Below are positions 38,905 through 46,516 of a DNA stretch of 64,000 nt, in pieces (within the stretch, counting starts at the first letter, position 1; every line of letters begins with the position of its first letter). A model generated the notes under the pieces. It was not told the DNA's origin, ran no database searches, and worked only from the letters and a program-made list of their open reading frames with translations. Location of the stretch: the NCBI RefSeq assembly GCF_014049385.1, contig NZ_JACAOA010000010.1:17116-81115 (forward strand), given 5' to 3'. A program made the position numbers and the translations under genes. Origin of the DNA: Ruoffia halotolerans (GTDB lineage: Bacteria > Bacillota > Bacilli > Lactobacillales > Aerococcaceae).

Positions 38905-39816
38905 ATGGTAAGAATTGGGGTAGTTGGTAGTATTTCCACGGATTTTGTCGTAGAGGCGAGTCGCCGGCCTGAGCAAGGCGAGACGGTTTTTGGTGATTCA
39001 TTTGAAACAAGTTTTGGCGGAAAAGGTGCGAACCAAGCAGTGGCGTCCGCGCGTTTAGGTGCCGATGTATCAATAATCGGCGCCGTTGGCGATGACGAGT
39101 TCGCGAATCGCTTAGTGACAAATTTACAAAATGAAAACATAAATACAGACGCAGTTCAAAATGTGAGCGGTGTGCCTTCCGGATCGGCGATCATCACTTT
39201 AGTTGAGCGAGACAACTCAATTATTTACGTTGCGGGTGCAAATGACGAGGTCAAGCCAGAAGATATTTCAAAAGAGCTCGTGAAAAGTTTTGATATTATG
39301 CTTGTTCAAAATGAAACACCAGTTGAAACCATCGAGCAATTAATTGATATGTGTAATGAAGTTGATACGCCAATTATACTCAACCCTGCCCCCGCACGTG
39401 AAATGAGCGAGGCTTACATTGCTAAAGTAGACTATCTCACTCCGAACGAATCTGAGTTCAAGGTGCTATTTCCCGGGGAGACTATGGAAAATATTTTACA
39501 AAAAAATCCTAATAAAATTATCGTCACTTTAGGAGCTGAAGGAGCGGTCTTCTTCGACGGAAAATCACATCAGTGGATTCCGGCGGTTGATGTGCTGGAC
39601 GTGGTCGACACAACTGGAGCGGGTGACACATTCAATGGGGCGCTAGCATTTGGAGTAGCTTCAGGCTTGGCTTTAGAAGAGAGTGTGCAGTTTGCGAATT
39701 TAGCAGGCTCGCTTTCAATCACTAAAAAAGGTGCCCAAGCAGGGATGCCGACCTTAGAAATGATGCGAGAACATAAAAAATTTAATACAAAATGGAAATT
39801 TGGAGGAGAAAAATAA
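38905..39816 (+). CDS. rbsK: Ribokinase (PfkB family)
   Basis: A 303-residue carbohydrate kinase that would convert ribose to ribose-5-phosphate. Motifs: VGSISTDFV at the N-terminus, SFGGKGANQAVASARLGADV (substrate site and PfkB signature 1), LNPAPAR, TPNESE, TLGAEGAVFF and DTTGAGDTFNGA (anion hole and catalytic aspartate, near residue 237). Promoter CTTGGTATAATAG is at 38863-38875; a GAGAGG ribosome site precedes the ATG. The thioesterase gene begins at its stop codon. A dead copy of both genes lies at 25551-26860. Closely related PfkB kinases for other sugars cannot be excluded. Confidence 0.88.
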   Translation: MVRIGVVGSISTDFVVEASRRPEQGETVFGDSFETSFGGKGANQAVASARLGADVSIIGAVGDDEFANRLVTNLQNENINTDAVQNVSGVPSGSAIITLVERDNSIIYVAGANDEVKPEDISKELVKSFDIMLVQNETPVETIEQLIDMCNEVDTPIILNPAPAREMSEAYIAKVDYLTPNESEFKVLFPGETMENILQKNPNKIIVTLGAEGAVFFDGKSHQWIPAVDVLDVVDTTGAGDTFNGALAFGVASGLALEESVQFANLAGSLSITKKGAQAGMPTLEMMREHKKFNTKWKFGGEK

Positions 39817-40322
39817 TGACAATTAAAAAAGTAAGTGACTCACGTGTGGTGCAGACGCACTTGATTATGCCTGGGGACGGGAACCGTCACAACACACTTT
39901 ACGGCGGAAATTTAATGCGCATGATTGATAACGTATCAGCGATTAGTTTCACAAGACATACGCGTTCCCTTGGTGCGACTGCATCGATGGATGTTTTGAA
40001 CTTTATTAAACCATTACCCGTATCGAATTCGGTGTGCATCGAAACGATCGTCTCGGGTGTAGGCAAACGCTCAGCAGAAATTTTCGCGAAAGTCATCGGA
40101 GAGGATCTAGCAACCGGCGAACGCTATTTAGCAGCAACAGCCTTTTTAACATTTGTGGTCGTGGACGAAAATGCGCCAGACATCCCGCAACTAGAAGCGG
40201 AGACTGAAGAAGAGCGCTACATAATGGAAGGCTACGCAGAGCGTCGTAAGAAACGTTCAGAAGATCGGATGGCAGATCGTGAATTTCAAGAAAATATTTC
40301 AATCGAATTCCCTTGGGGATAA
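39816..40322 (+). CDS. Acyl-CoA thioesterase (YkhA/BACH hot-dog family)
   Basis: A 168-residue single hot-dog thioesterase that hydrolyses acyl-CoA. Family motif HLIMPGDGNRHNTLYGGNLMRMID (acting Asn/Asp region), then FTRHTRSLGATASMD and NFIKPLPVSNSVCIE. The frame is open from 39792 inside the ribokinase gene, but GGAGGAG places the start at the ATG at 39816, which overlaps the ribokinase stop by one base. The C-terminal tail is acidic/basic and ends EFPWG. Pairing with a ribokinase has no obvious metabolic reason, but the pair was also duplicated together. Confidence 0.88.
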   Translation: MTIKKVSDSRVVQTHLIMPGDGNRHNTLYGGNLMRMIDNVSAISFTRHTRSLGATASMDVLNFIKPLPVSNSVCIETIVSGVGKRSAEIFAKVIGEDLATGERYLAATAFLTFVVVDENAPDIPQLEAETEEERYIMEGYAERRKKRSEDRMADREFQENISIEFPWG

Positions 40323-40328
40323 AAAAAT

Positions 40329-40359
40329 AAAGTCAAAGCACAACTGCTTTGGCTTTTTT
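40329..40359 (+). terminator. Terminator of rbsK-ykhA
   Basis: AAAGTCAAAGCA (40329-40340) pairs, with one G-T, with TGCTTTGGCTTT (40345-40356), then TTT. Confidence 0.85.
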
Positions 40360-40367
40360 ATTTGATT

Positions 40368-40522
40368 GCGGGGCGTCGTGAACCGGCACGACACTCCGTA
40401 AATTGACTTGCGTAGCGTCGTGCTGACTCACGACACTCCGCATTCGCGAATACGGTTCATCGTACTCACCCACGACGCTCCGGAAACCGATTTGCGGTAC
40501 GTCGTACTAGCTCACGACGCAC
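40368..40522. repeat. Hairpin array C (42-bp family), 4 units
   Basis: Cores at 40373, 40415, 40457 and 40499, all 42 bp apart. Spacer sequences (TAAATTGACTTGCGTA, CATTCGCGAATACGGT, GGAAACCGATTTGCGGT) recur in the same order in array D on the other side of the NERD gene. Starts nine bases after the rbsK-ykhA terminator. Confidence 0.85.
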
Positions 40523-40567
40523 TTTAACCAGCTTAATCCAAATTTATTTCCAAAAAACTGCAAATAA

Positions 40568-40609
40568 AATAATGGAAATGCCCATTTTTTACGTATGTAT
40601 ATATAATAG
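40568..40609 (+). promoter_or_regulatory. Conserved NERD promoter block, copy 1
   Basis: AATGGAAA (40571-40578), a T-rich stretch and TTTACGTATGTATATATAAT (40588-40607). The same order, AATGGAA-(N)-TTACGTAT-N-TATATATA, precedes the NERD gene at 48624 and the dead NERD gene at 57828. The TACGTA palindrome next to the -10 box is a candidate operator. Confidence 0.6.
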
Positions 40610-40632
40610 AAAAACATACTGGAGGTAAACAC

Positions 40633-41601
40633 ATGGACAAACCGTTTGAATTGCAATTTTATGAATGCTTAAATGAAAGATGCGAACTACCGACTTCTGT
40701 CAAAAACAGACTAGCCAGACAACAGGTCGGTTACGAAGGACACTTAGATTTTATTAATATACTGAGGGAGAATCTCCCCGGACATTTTTTAATATTAAAT
40801 GATATTTTCTATAGATTGCCTTATAAGTTTACTCAAATTGATACGATTTTAATTACAGTTCATGCGATTTACCGATTTGAAGTGAAAAATTTACTCAGTG
40901 AATTTACGTATAAGGAAGGCTTTTGGTACCGAAAAGGTGAGCGACTGTCGCGCAATTTCTTTACCCAAGTCAAACGAGCGGGAGAAATTTTTGAGGAAAT
41001 TATTCAAAATGATGGACTTTATTTGCCTGTGGAATCGCAACTGGTGTTTATCAATGAAGACGATACGGTTAAAATTTTCGACCAGGAAAATGTCAGCCCC
41101 TATTTAATGCGGTGGGAACTGCGATCGTATTTGAAAAAAGTGGTTGAAGATAGCCGAGGAGGCTCGATGAATCCGAAAGAAATCGCAAAGTACTTAATGA
41201 GCAAAGCAACTGAAGGGCATTTAGTCGTTGATGTGATGGACAAGAAATTGCGCGCTTTAGCGCGGAGTGGTATCCTGTGTGAAAATTGTGATAGCTGGCG
41301 AGTAGATGTGATATCGCGACGCTATCATATATTGTGTAAAAATTGCGGACGCCAAGAACCAAAACAAAGAGCGGTTCTGCGTACGATTTGTGATTACGGG
41401 CTTTTGTATTATGATCGACCACTGACGAAAAGTTCGGTGACTGAATTTATTGGCGAACCAAGTCTGGAGTATATTATTAAGCGGACTTTACGAAATTATT
41501 TTGAATTACACTCAAAAGGGAAGGCATCAACTTATGTCAACCCGGCAAAACGAATGAAGTTTGCTTTTAAAGGTGAGGAATTTAGATACTATTCAAAATA
41601 G
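40633..41601 (+). CDS. NERD-domain nuclease-related protein with zinc ribbon (paralogue 1)
   Basis: 322 residues. The N-terminal NERD domain has a PD-(D/E)xK-like set: E35, D70 in TQIDTILI, and E83/K85 in RFEVKNLL. A helical middle part (ymbol NFFTQVKRAGEIFEEII) leads to a CxxC...CxxC zinc ribbon, CENCDSW and CKNCGRQ, then a C-terminal domain ending in SKGKASTYVNPAKRMKFAF. NERD domains are thought to be nucleases, but activity is unproven. ATG follows TGGAGG. Two related copies are at 48624 and, broken, at 57828. The gene is bracketed by hairpin arrays C and D; D begins at its stop codon. Confidence 0.82.
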   Translation: MDKPFELQFYECLNERCELPTSVKNRLARQQVGYEGHLDFINILRENLPGHFLILNDIFYRLPYKFTQIDTILITVHAIYRFEVKNLLSEFTYKEGFWYRKGERLSRNFFTQVKRAGEIFEEIIQNDGLYLPVESQLVFINEDDTVKIFDQENVSPYLMRWELRSYLKKVVEDSRGGSMNPKEIAKYLMSKATEGHLVVDVMDKKLRALARSGILCENCDSWRVDVISRRYHILCKNCGRQEPKQRAVLRTICDYGLLYYDRPLTKSSVTEFIGEPSLEYIIKRTLRNYFELHSKGKASTYVNPAKRMKFAFKGEEFRYYSK

Positions 41602-41755
41602 GGCGTCGTGAAGTCGCGCGACGCACCGTAAATTGACTTGCGTAGCGTCGCACCGCCTCGCGACACTCCGCATTCGCGAATACGGTTCATCGTGCTGACC
41701 CGCGACGCTCCGGAAACTGATTTACGGTCCGTCGAACCATCTCACGACGCCCCGT
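41601..41755. repeat. Hairpin array D (42-bp family), 4 units
   Basis: Cores at 41603, 41645, 41687 and 41729, all 42 bp apart. It starts on the TAG of the NERD gene, which has no other terminator, so the array is transcribed as its 3' region unless transcription ends within it. It is a diverged copy of array C. Core changes are mainly transitions that keep the stem in RNA (GTCGTG/GTCGC, CACGAC/CGCGAC). Confidence 0.85.
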
Positions 41756-41851
41756 AAGCTCACATCCACCCCATATTTCACCCCGTATTATGGAACGAGC
41801 GACTGAATTATGATAATATGAATGCACGTAAATTGATTAAAGGAGGTTATT

Positions 41852-42610
41852 ATGAAATTCATTACTTTTGATTCATCAACAAAGGCGCTGTCCGTGGCTT
41901 TAGCCGAGGGTGAGCAGCCGACGGATTTTACTATAAAAGCCTCAACCACAACCTTGGGCAAGCGTCAGCACGGCCAGACACTCGCACCTGCGGTTGAAAA
42001 TATTTTAAAGCAAGTCGATTGGAAAATGAGTGATATTGACGCAATTATTGTCGGAAACGGGCCGGGCTCATACACGGGACTGCGCATCGGTGTGACCTTC
42101 GCAAAAGTATGGGCGAACGCGACGAAGTTGCCTCTATATAGCGTTTCCTCGCTGGCTTTAATGGCTGGATCGGCTTCAAAACAGACCGATTTTGTCCTAC
42201 CAATTATGGATGCCCGGCGCCAGACGGCTTATACCGCTTTGTATCAATATGATAACCAGGCTGTTTTACAAGCCGTTGAGCCCGATCAACATATAAAATT
42301 CGAAGAATTTTTAGCGAAAATTAAAAAACACATAAATCCAAACTGTGAGCTAACATTAATCGGAACCGACATTGATGAATTTGTGGAAATGGCAAGCCGT
42401 CAGTTGCCGACGACTAAACTCACAGTTATCGATGACTGGAACGCTTATCCACATACAGTGAACGCTTTTGGAAAAGTCCCTTGGACGCAAATTGAGGAGC
42501 CTACCTTATTAGCACCTAATTATGCACACGCGACTTTGGCGGAACAAGAATGGGCGGAGAAATCGGACAGCGATACTCTCAATCCAGACGAACTTATTGA
42601 TTTTAAATGA
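41852..42610 (+). CDS. tsaB: tRNA threonylcarbamoyladenosine biosynthesis protein TsaB
   Basis: A 252-residue TsaD-like ASKHA protein needed, with TsaD, TsaE and TsaC, for the t6A modification of ANN-decoding tRNAs. FDSSTKALSVAL at the N-terminus, GNGPGSYTGLRIGVTFAK (69-86) and LPIMDARRQTAYTALY are TsaB hallmarks. ATG follows AAAGGAGG. It opens the tsaB-rimI-rimI-tsaD operon. tsaE is not in the window. Confidence 0.95.
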   Translation: MKFITFDSSTKALSVALAEGEQPTDFTIKASTTTLGKRQHGQTLAPAVENILKQVDWKMSDIDAIIVGNGPGSYTGLRIGVTFAKVWANATKLPLYSVSSLALMAGSASKQTDFVLPIMDARRQTAYTALYQYDNQAVLQAVEPDQHIKFEEFLAKIKKHINPNCELTLIGTDIDEFVEMASRQLPTTKLTVIDDWNAYPHTVNAFGKVPWTQIEEPTLLAPNYAHATLAEQEWAEKSDSDTLNPDELIDFK

Positions 42611-42644
42611 TTAAATTTTTGATAGAAAGTTGTAGGTAAGTGTG

Positions 42645-43217
42645 ATGCAAGAATTTATTAGACGCATTCAAAATGCGAGGCAAGTGAATCATATTATCAT
42701 GGACAGAATTCGGCCAATAATTGATGATGAGCCTCTATGGAGCCGTTCGGACCAGTCTTTTAGCTTACGACTTGCGAAAGCTGAGGACGTACCGCTTTTT
42801 ATAGAATTGGAAAATGATGCCTACAAAGGCTTCCACGCCTGGACTCAACAAGATTTCGAACACGATTGGTTTAGAAATCCGTATTGCGTCTATATTTTAG
42901 TGGAAGATACGACCGATAAAGAGGTCGTAGCCATGATTTCAGGGCGGTTTCTTGCTAAAGGTGCGCACATCAGTCATTTATTAGTCCGGGAAAAATATCA
43001 AAACCAAAGACTCGGCTCAAAATTACTCGACTTGTGGATTCGCTTAGCTGAAATCGAAGAAGTGCCAATAATTACGCTCGAAGTACGCGAATCTAACACG
43101 ATTGCGCAAAATTTATATTATGGACAAAATTTTAAGAAGCATGGCATCAAGGAAAATTATTATTCAGACAACAAAGAAACAGCCTTTTTATTAAAACGGG
43201 AGATGCCTAATGCTTAA
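42645..43217 (+). CDS. GNAT N-acetyltransferase (RimI-like, first copy)
   Basis: A roughly 190-residue GNAT acetyltransferase. The acetyl-CoA motif A region reads HLLVREKYQNQRLGSKLLDL, with LEVRESNTIAQNLYYGQNFK after it, as in RimI. An extra N-terminal helix of about 40 residues precedes the GNAT fold. I place the start at the ATG at 42645; a GTG one codon upstream is equally possible and the ribosome site (TAGGTAAG) is modest. It sits between tsaB and rimI and overlaps the latter by eight bases. Confidence 0.82.
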   Translation: MQEFIRRIQNARQVNHIIMDRIRPIIDDEPLWSRSDQSFSLRLAKAEDVPLFIELENDAYKGFHAWTQQDFEHDWFRNPYCVYILVEDTTDKEVVAMISGRFLAKGAHISHLLVREKYQNQRLGSKLLDLWIRLAEIEEVPIITLEVRESNTIAQNLYYGQNFKKHGIKENYYSDNKETAFLLKREMPNA

Positions 43218-43620
43218 ACAAATTGAGCGCAATTTTATTATGGAAAGTTTACATGACTTTGGGTGGACACCAGAACAGTTCGAAAGTGAGTTAACAAACC
43301 GCTTCATGCGCTACTGGTTTTTGTGCGACGGTGATACGATTCAAGGTTACGTTGCTGGGCAAGTGTTGTTCAACGAACTCGAAGTCTTGCGCGTATACAT
43401 TCATCCGCGATTTCGCGGGCGCCGTTTAGGAAATAGTTTATTGAAAAAGGCTTTAAAAGATGTTGACAGTGCCTTTCTAGAGGTGCGCAGCCAACACCAA
43501 GTGGCGATAAGATTGTATCAAAGCGTGGGGTTTGAGTTGGTGTCAGTGAGAGAGAATTATTATTCAAATCCGCAGGACGATGCGGTGAATATGCTTTGGC
43601 GAAAGGAGGAGATCGAGTGA
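43210..43620 (+). CDS. rimI: Ribosomal protein alanine N-acetyltransferase RimI
   Basis: A 136-residue single-domain GNAT. Motif A is [21 protein letters not shown] and motif [21 protein letters not shown], matching RimI, which acetylates the N-terminal alanine of ribosomal protein S18 in E. coli. In Firmicutes rimI lies between tsaB and tsaD, as here. The start overlaps the previous gene and its TGA overlaps the GTG start of tsaD. Confidence 0.88.
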   Translation: MLKQIERNFIMESLHDFGWTPEQFESELTNRFMRYWFLCDGDTIQGYVAGQVLFNELEVLRVYIHPRFRGRRLGNSLLKKALKDVDSAFLEVRSQHQVAIRLYQSVGFELVSVRENYYSNPQDDAVNMLWRKEEIE

Positions 43621-44639
43621 GTGAATCATTAATATTAGCTATTGAAACAAGTTGTGACGAGACCAGTGTGGCGGTCATTAGAGACGGGCGAGAAATCTTA
43701 TCAAATATCGTTGCATCACAAATAAAAAGTCACATGCGATTCGGCGGTGTCGTACCCGAAGTGGCGAGCCGTCACCATGTGGAGCAAATTACCCAAGTGA
43801 TTGATATGGCTTTAGAAGAAAGTGGGCACGGCGTCCCAGACATGGACGCAATCGCGGTTACACAAGGGCCCGGACTCGTGGGCGCTTTATTAGTTGGGGT
43901 GACAGCTGGAAAATCTCTAGCGATGGTGTATAACAAACCCTTACTCGCTGTCAACCATTTAGCGGGTCATATTTATGCCAGTCAATTAGTTAAACCGCTG
44001 AAGTTTCCATTAATGGCGCTGATTGTCAGTGGTGGACATACGGAACTCGTTTATATGAAAGAAGAATTTTCATTTGAAATTATCGGTGAAACGCAAGATG
44101 ACGCCGTTGGTGAGGCTTACGATAAAGTGGGACGGATTCTAGACTTGCCTTACCCCGCTGGAAAATATTTAGACGAGTTAGCCGGTAAAGGGAATCCTGA
44201 AGCATACGCAATTCCGCGTGCGATGATACACGAGGACAATTTTGACTTCAGCTTTTCCGGCATGAAAAGTGCCGTAATGAATACTGTGCACAACGCGAAA
44301 CAGCGTGGCGATGAGATTGTGCCTGAAGACTTAGCTGCAAGCTTCCAAGCTGCAGCCGTAGAAGTTTTGGTAGAAAAAGCAAGCAAAGCTTTGCGCGAAC
44401 ATACAGAAGTTTGCCAATTTATCTTAGCTGGTGGAGTAGCAGCCAACTCCGGACTGCGCGGGGAGTTGTCAACGCGCCTAGCGACTGAATTTCCAGATGT
44501 AGAATTAATTATCCCACCCTTAAAATTGTGCGGAGATAATGCAGCGATGATCGGAACCAGCGCACATCATATGTTTGCCGACAAAGACTTCAGTGAATTA
44601 GATATCAATGCGATCCCTGGTTTGATGTTAGGTGAGTAG
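43617..44639 (+). CDS. tsaD: tRNA threonylcarbamoyltransferase TsaD
   Basis: A 340-residue catalytic subunit of t6A synthesis. Motifs: [18 protein letters not shown] and VNHLAGH (metal-binding histidines), [34 protein letters not shown] and [12 protein letters not shown]. The frame is open from 43596, but the GTG at 43617 is spaced correctly after AAAGGAGGAG and overlaps the rimI stop (GTGA). A strong terminator follows. Confidence 0.96.
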   Translation: MSESLILAIETSCDETSVAVIRDGREILSNIVASQIKSHMRFGGVVPEVASRHHVEQITQVIDMALEESGHGVPDMDAIAVTQGPGLVGALLVGVTAGKSLAMVYNKPLLAVNHLAGHIYASQLVKPLKFPLMALIVSGGHTELVYMKEEFSFEIIGETQDDAVGEAYDKVGRILDLPYPAGKYLDELAGKGNPEAYAIPRAMIHEDNFDFSFSGMKSAVMNTVHNAKQRGDEIVPEDLAASFQAAAVEVLVEKASKALREHTEVCQFILAGGVAANSGLRGELSTRLATEFPDVELIIPPLKLCGDNAAMIGTSAHHMFADKDFSELDINAIPGLMLGE

Positions 44640-44657
44640 GGAAAATAAGAATAGGAC

Positions 44658-44694
44658 AGGCCTCTGAGGAAATTAACCTCAGAGGCCTTTTTTT
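44658..44694 (+). terminator. Terminator of the tsa operon
   Basis: AGGCCTCTGAGG (44658-44669) pairs perfectly with CCTCAGAGGCCT (44677-44688), followed by a T-run. Confidence 0.95.
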
Positions 44695-44701
44695 ATAGCA
44701 T

Positions 44702-44777
44702 GCGGGGCGTCGAGAGGCGTCGCGACGTACCGCAAATCCGAATACGTAGCGTCGCGCCTTATCACGACACTCCGCAA
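44702..44777. repeat. Hairpin array E (42-bp family), 2 units
   Basis: Cores at 44707 and 44749, 42 bp apart, starting eight bases after the tsaD terminator. The left boundary is the usual TGCGGGGCGTCG. Confidence 0.8.
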
Positions 44778-44832
44778 GCCGGTAAAAGCGATAAATTTAG
44801 TTGTATATGTTGACCTGTGGATAAACATCGAG

Positions 44833-45171
44833 TTATTCGGACTTATCTTCATTTTCTATTTCCACATCGACTACCTCACGTTGGTACTCTTCTTCATTAT
44901 AGATAAAGACATTTCGGAAAATTTTCAAAATGGGACGCATCAGCAGAAAAAAGCCACCTACTAAGTATGCGATATTTCCGATTATAACGGGTGCTCCTAG
45001 AATATTTGAAATACTCCCTATAAAATATAAGCCACCGGTAAGAATATCATTGATTAAAGAAATCATTGTATAGTAATTTTGAAAATAAATTCGAAAGCGT
45101 CCTGACTTGATGATAACGTCTTCTTTTTTATCAAGGTGTGGCTCGCGTTCCTTATGTTTGATTTCAGGCAT
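44833..45171 (-). CDS. YrhK-like two-helix membrane protein
   Basis: A 112-residue protein with two membrane helices: YTMISLINDILTGGLYFIGS and GNIAYLVGGFFLLMRPILKI. The preceding charged part (HKEREPHLDKKEDVIIKSGR) and FRIYFQNY match the YrhK-like domain pattern. The C-terminus is acidic. The start is the ATG at 45169-45171 behind AAAGGAGG; the longer frame upstream lacks a ribosome site. The gene is bracketed by arrays E and F. Function unknown. Confidence 0.65.
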   Translation of the reverse strand: MPEIKHKEREPHLDKKEDVIIKSGRFRIYFQNYYTMISLINDILTGGLYFIGSISNILGAPVIIGNIAYLVGGFFLLMRPILKIFRNVFIYNEEEYQREVVDVEIENEDKSE

Positions 45172-45294
45172 GGTAGTTCCTCCTTTAGTTGACCATGGGT
45201 ACATTCATTATACATATTCGAATTTGGGATTGCGATTGAAAGGGTGTATGGATAGGCGGTTGCTTTAGATGAACAATCGCTATTCACCATGAAC

Positions 45295-45590
45295 TGCAAA
45301 TCCGAATGCGGAGCGTCGTGCACGCCCGTGACGTACCGCAAACTCGAATGCGGAGTGTCGTGCACGCTCGCGACGTACCGCAAACTCGAATGCGGAGTGT
45401 CGTGCCCGCTCACGACGTACCGCAAACTCAAATGCGGAGTGTCGTGCTCGCTCACGACGTACCGCAAACTCAAATGCGGAGTGTCGTGCCCGCTCACAAC
45501 GTACCGCAGACCAATTTCCGTAGCGTCGTGCTGACTCACGACACTTCGTATCCATGTTTGCAGTTCATCGCGCCGATCCGCGACGCCCAA
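45295..45590. repeat. Hairpin array F (42-bp family), 7 units
   Basis: The longest array: cores at 45313, 45355, 45397, 45439, 45481, 45523 and 45565, each step exactly 42 bp. Units 1-4 are nearly identical (TGCGGAGTGTCGTG, six bases, CACGACGTACCGCA, then AACTCGAA), a sign of recent tandem expansion; the last two resemble units of arrays C and D. It fills the spacer between two divergent genes. Confidence 0.9.
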
Positions 45591-45674
45591 ACCCACTAGC
45601 CAATCGCATGTTCCAATAGAATTTTTATCCAGAATGTATTAAAATTAAGTAATTAAATTCAAGAGGGGGCTAAT

Positions 45675-46355
45675 ATGTACGAACAATGGATAGCGATGGA
45701 GCAATTTTATTATGGATATTTTGCTTGGGGTTTATTAGTCGTAATTATTCTATCTATTTTACTAGTTTCCTGTCTCTATTATGTTAATTTATTAATCCCA
45801 AAAATAATACTCATTCTAACCCTTATCGCTTTCACAATATTTGGGGTAGGAGTTGTTCGGGGATATTCTCAATACGGTGATTTAATTGAGCAAGCGAGTA
45901 AAGAGTCTGCCGCAATTCGCAACTTCAAACGAACATTTTTCATGATTGATATGCCGTACCAAGCTATGGAAATGAGAGCCTACCGGGATGGGTATTTTGA
46001 TGAAGGCTTTGAAGCGGTTGGTTTTTACGAGAAAATGTCTGTCAGCGAGCCGGTTGAATATTTAGGAGCGACGCAACAAGGTGGGTACGTCTTTCGAATT
46101 GGAGGGAGCGAGTATGTAGTGAGCCAGGCCTGGGTGCGATTCTCCGATGAAGTCAACCAGGCTGTGCGAATCGGCACACAATATCAAGTCGCAGATCCGC
46201 GTTTCATTGAGCTCGGATTTGTGGAAAAATCGCGAGTCCTGCTTGATGAGTATATTGTCCCAAGCCAAGCGGAAAATCATATGGCCGATAAGCCAGTCGA
46301 AACCGCTGCTCAACTTCAGGCGCGGGGGCTTGTGAAAGGCTGGGTAGTCCCGTAA
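45675..46355 (+). CDS. Membrane-anchored protein of unknown function
   Basis: 226 residues. Two hydrophobic segments near the N-terminus (about 18-38, LLVVIILSILLVSCLYYVNL, and 42-62, PKIILILTLIAFTIFGVGVV) are followed by a soluble domain of about 160 residues with no cysteines, recurring YEK/YLG motifs and EYVVSQAWVRF. The ATG follows GAGGGGG. It is flanked by arrays F and G. I recognise no family. Confidence 0.6.
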   Translation: MYEQWIAMEQFYYGYFAWGLLVVIILSILLVSCLYYVNLLIPKIILILTLIAFTIFGVGVVRGYSQYGDLIEQASKESAAIRNFKRTFFMIDMPYQAMEMRAYRDGYFDEGFEAVGFYEKMSVSEPVEYLGATQQGGYVFRIGGSEYVVSQAWVRFSDEVNQAVRIGTQYQVADPRFIELGFVEKSRVLLDEYIVPSQAENHMADKPVETAAQLQARGLVKGWVVP

Positions 46356-46372
46356 TTTTATAAAATGAAACC

Positions 46373-46412
46373 AAAAAACCTCTGGGAAAATATATCCTCA
46401 GAGGTATTTTTG
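46373..46412 (+). terminator. Terminator after the membrane protein gene
   Basis: ACCTCTGGG (46378-46386) pairs with CCTCAGAGGT (46396-46405) with a bulge, followed by ATTTTTGGG. Confidence 0.8.
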
Positions 46413-46415
46413 GGA

Positions 46416-46453
46416 TTTCCGTAGCGTCGTGCACGCTCACGACACTCCGCATC
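46416..46453. repeat. Single 42-bp-family unit G
   Basis: One solitary hairpin: CCGTAGCGTCGTG, loop CACGCT, CACGACACTCCGCA, between two terminators. It shows the minimal mobile or ancestral unit. Confidence 0.8.
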
Positions 46454-46468
46454 CATCAACTCTCAACA

Positions 46469-46504
46469 AAAAACACCAAACCTCTCACAAAGTTTGGTGT
46501 TTTT
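46469..46504. terminator. Bidirectional terminator before the ABC-F gene
   Basis: AAAACACCAAAC pairs with GTTTGGTGTTTT with T- and A-runs on both outer sides; it ends the minus-strand ABC-F transcript. Confidence 0.9.
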
Positions 46505-46516
46505 CCCGTACTATAT

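Noticed and set aside
45295..45590. CRISPR array
   Set aside because: The spacers between the cores are themselves repeated and similar, each unit is an imperfect hairpin with drift, and no cas gene is present in the window.
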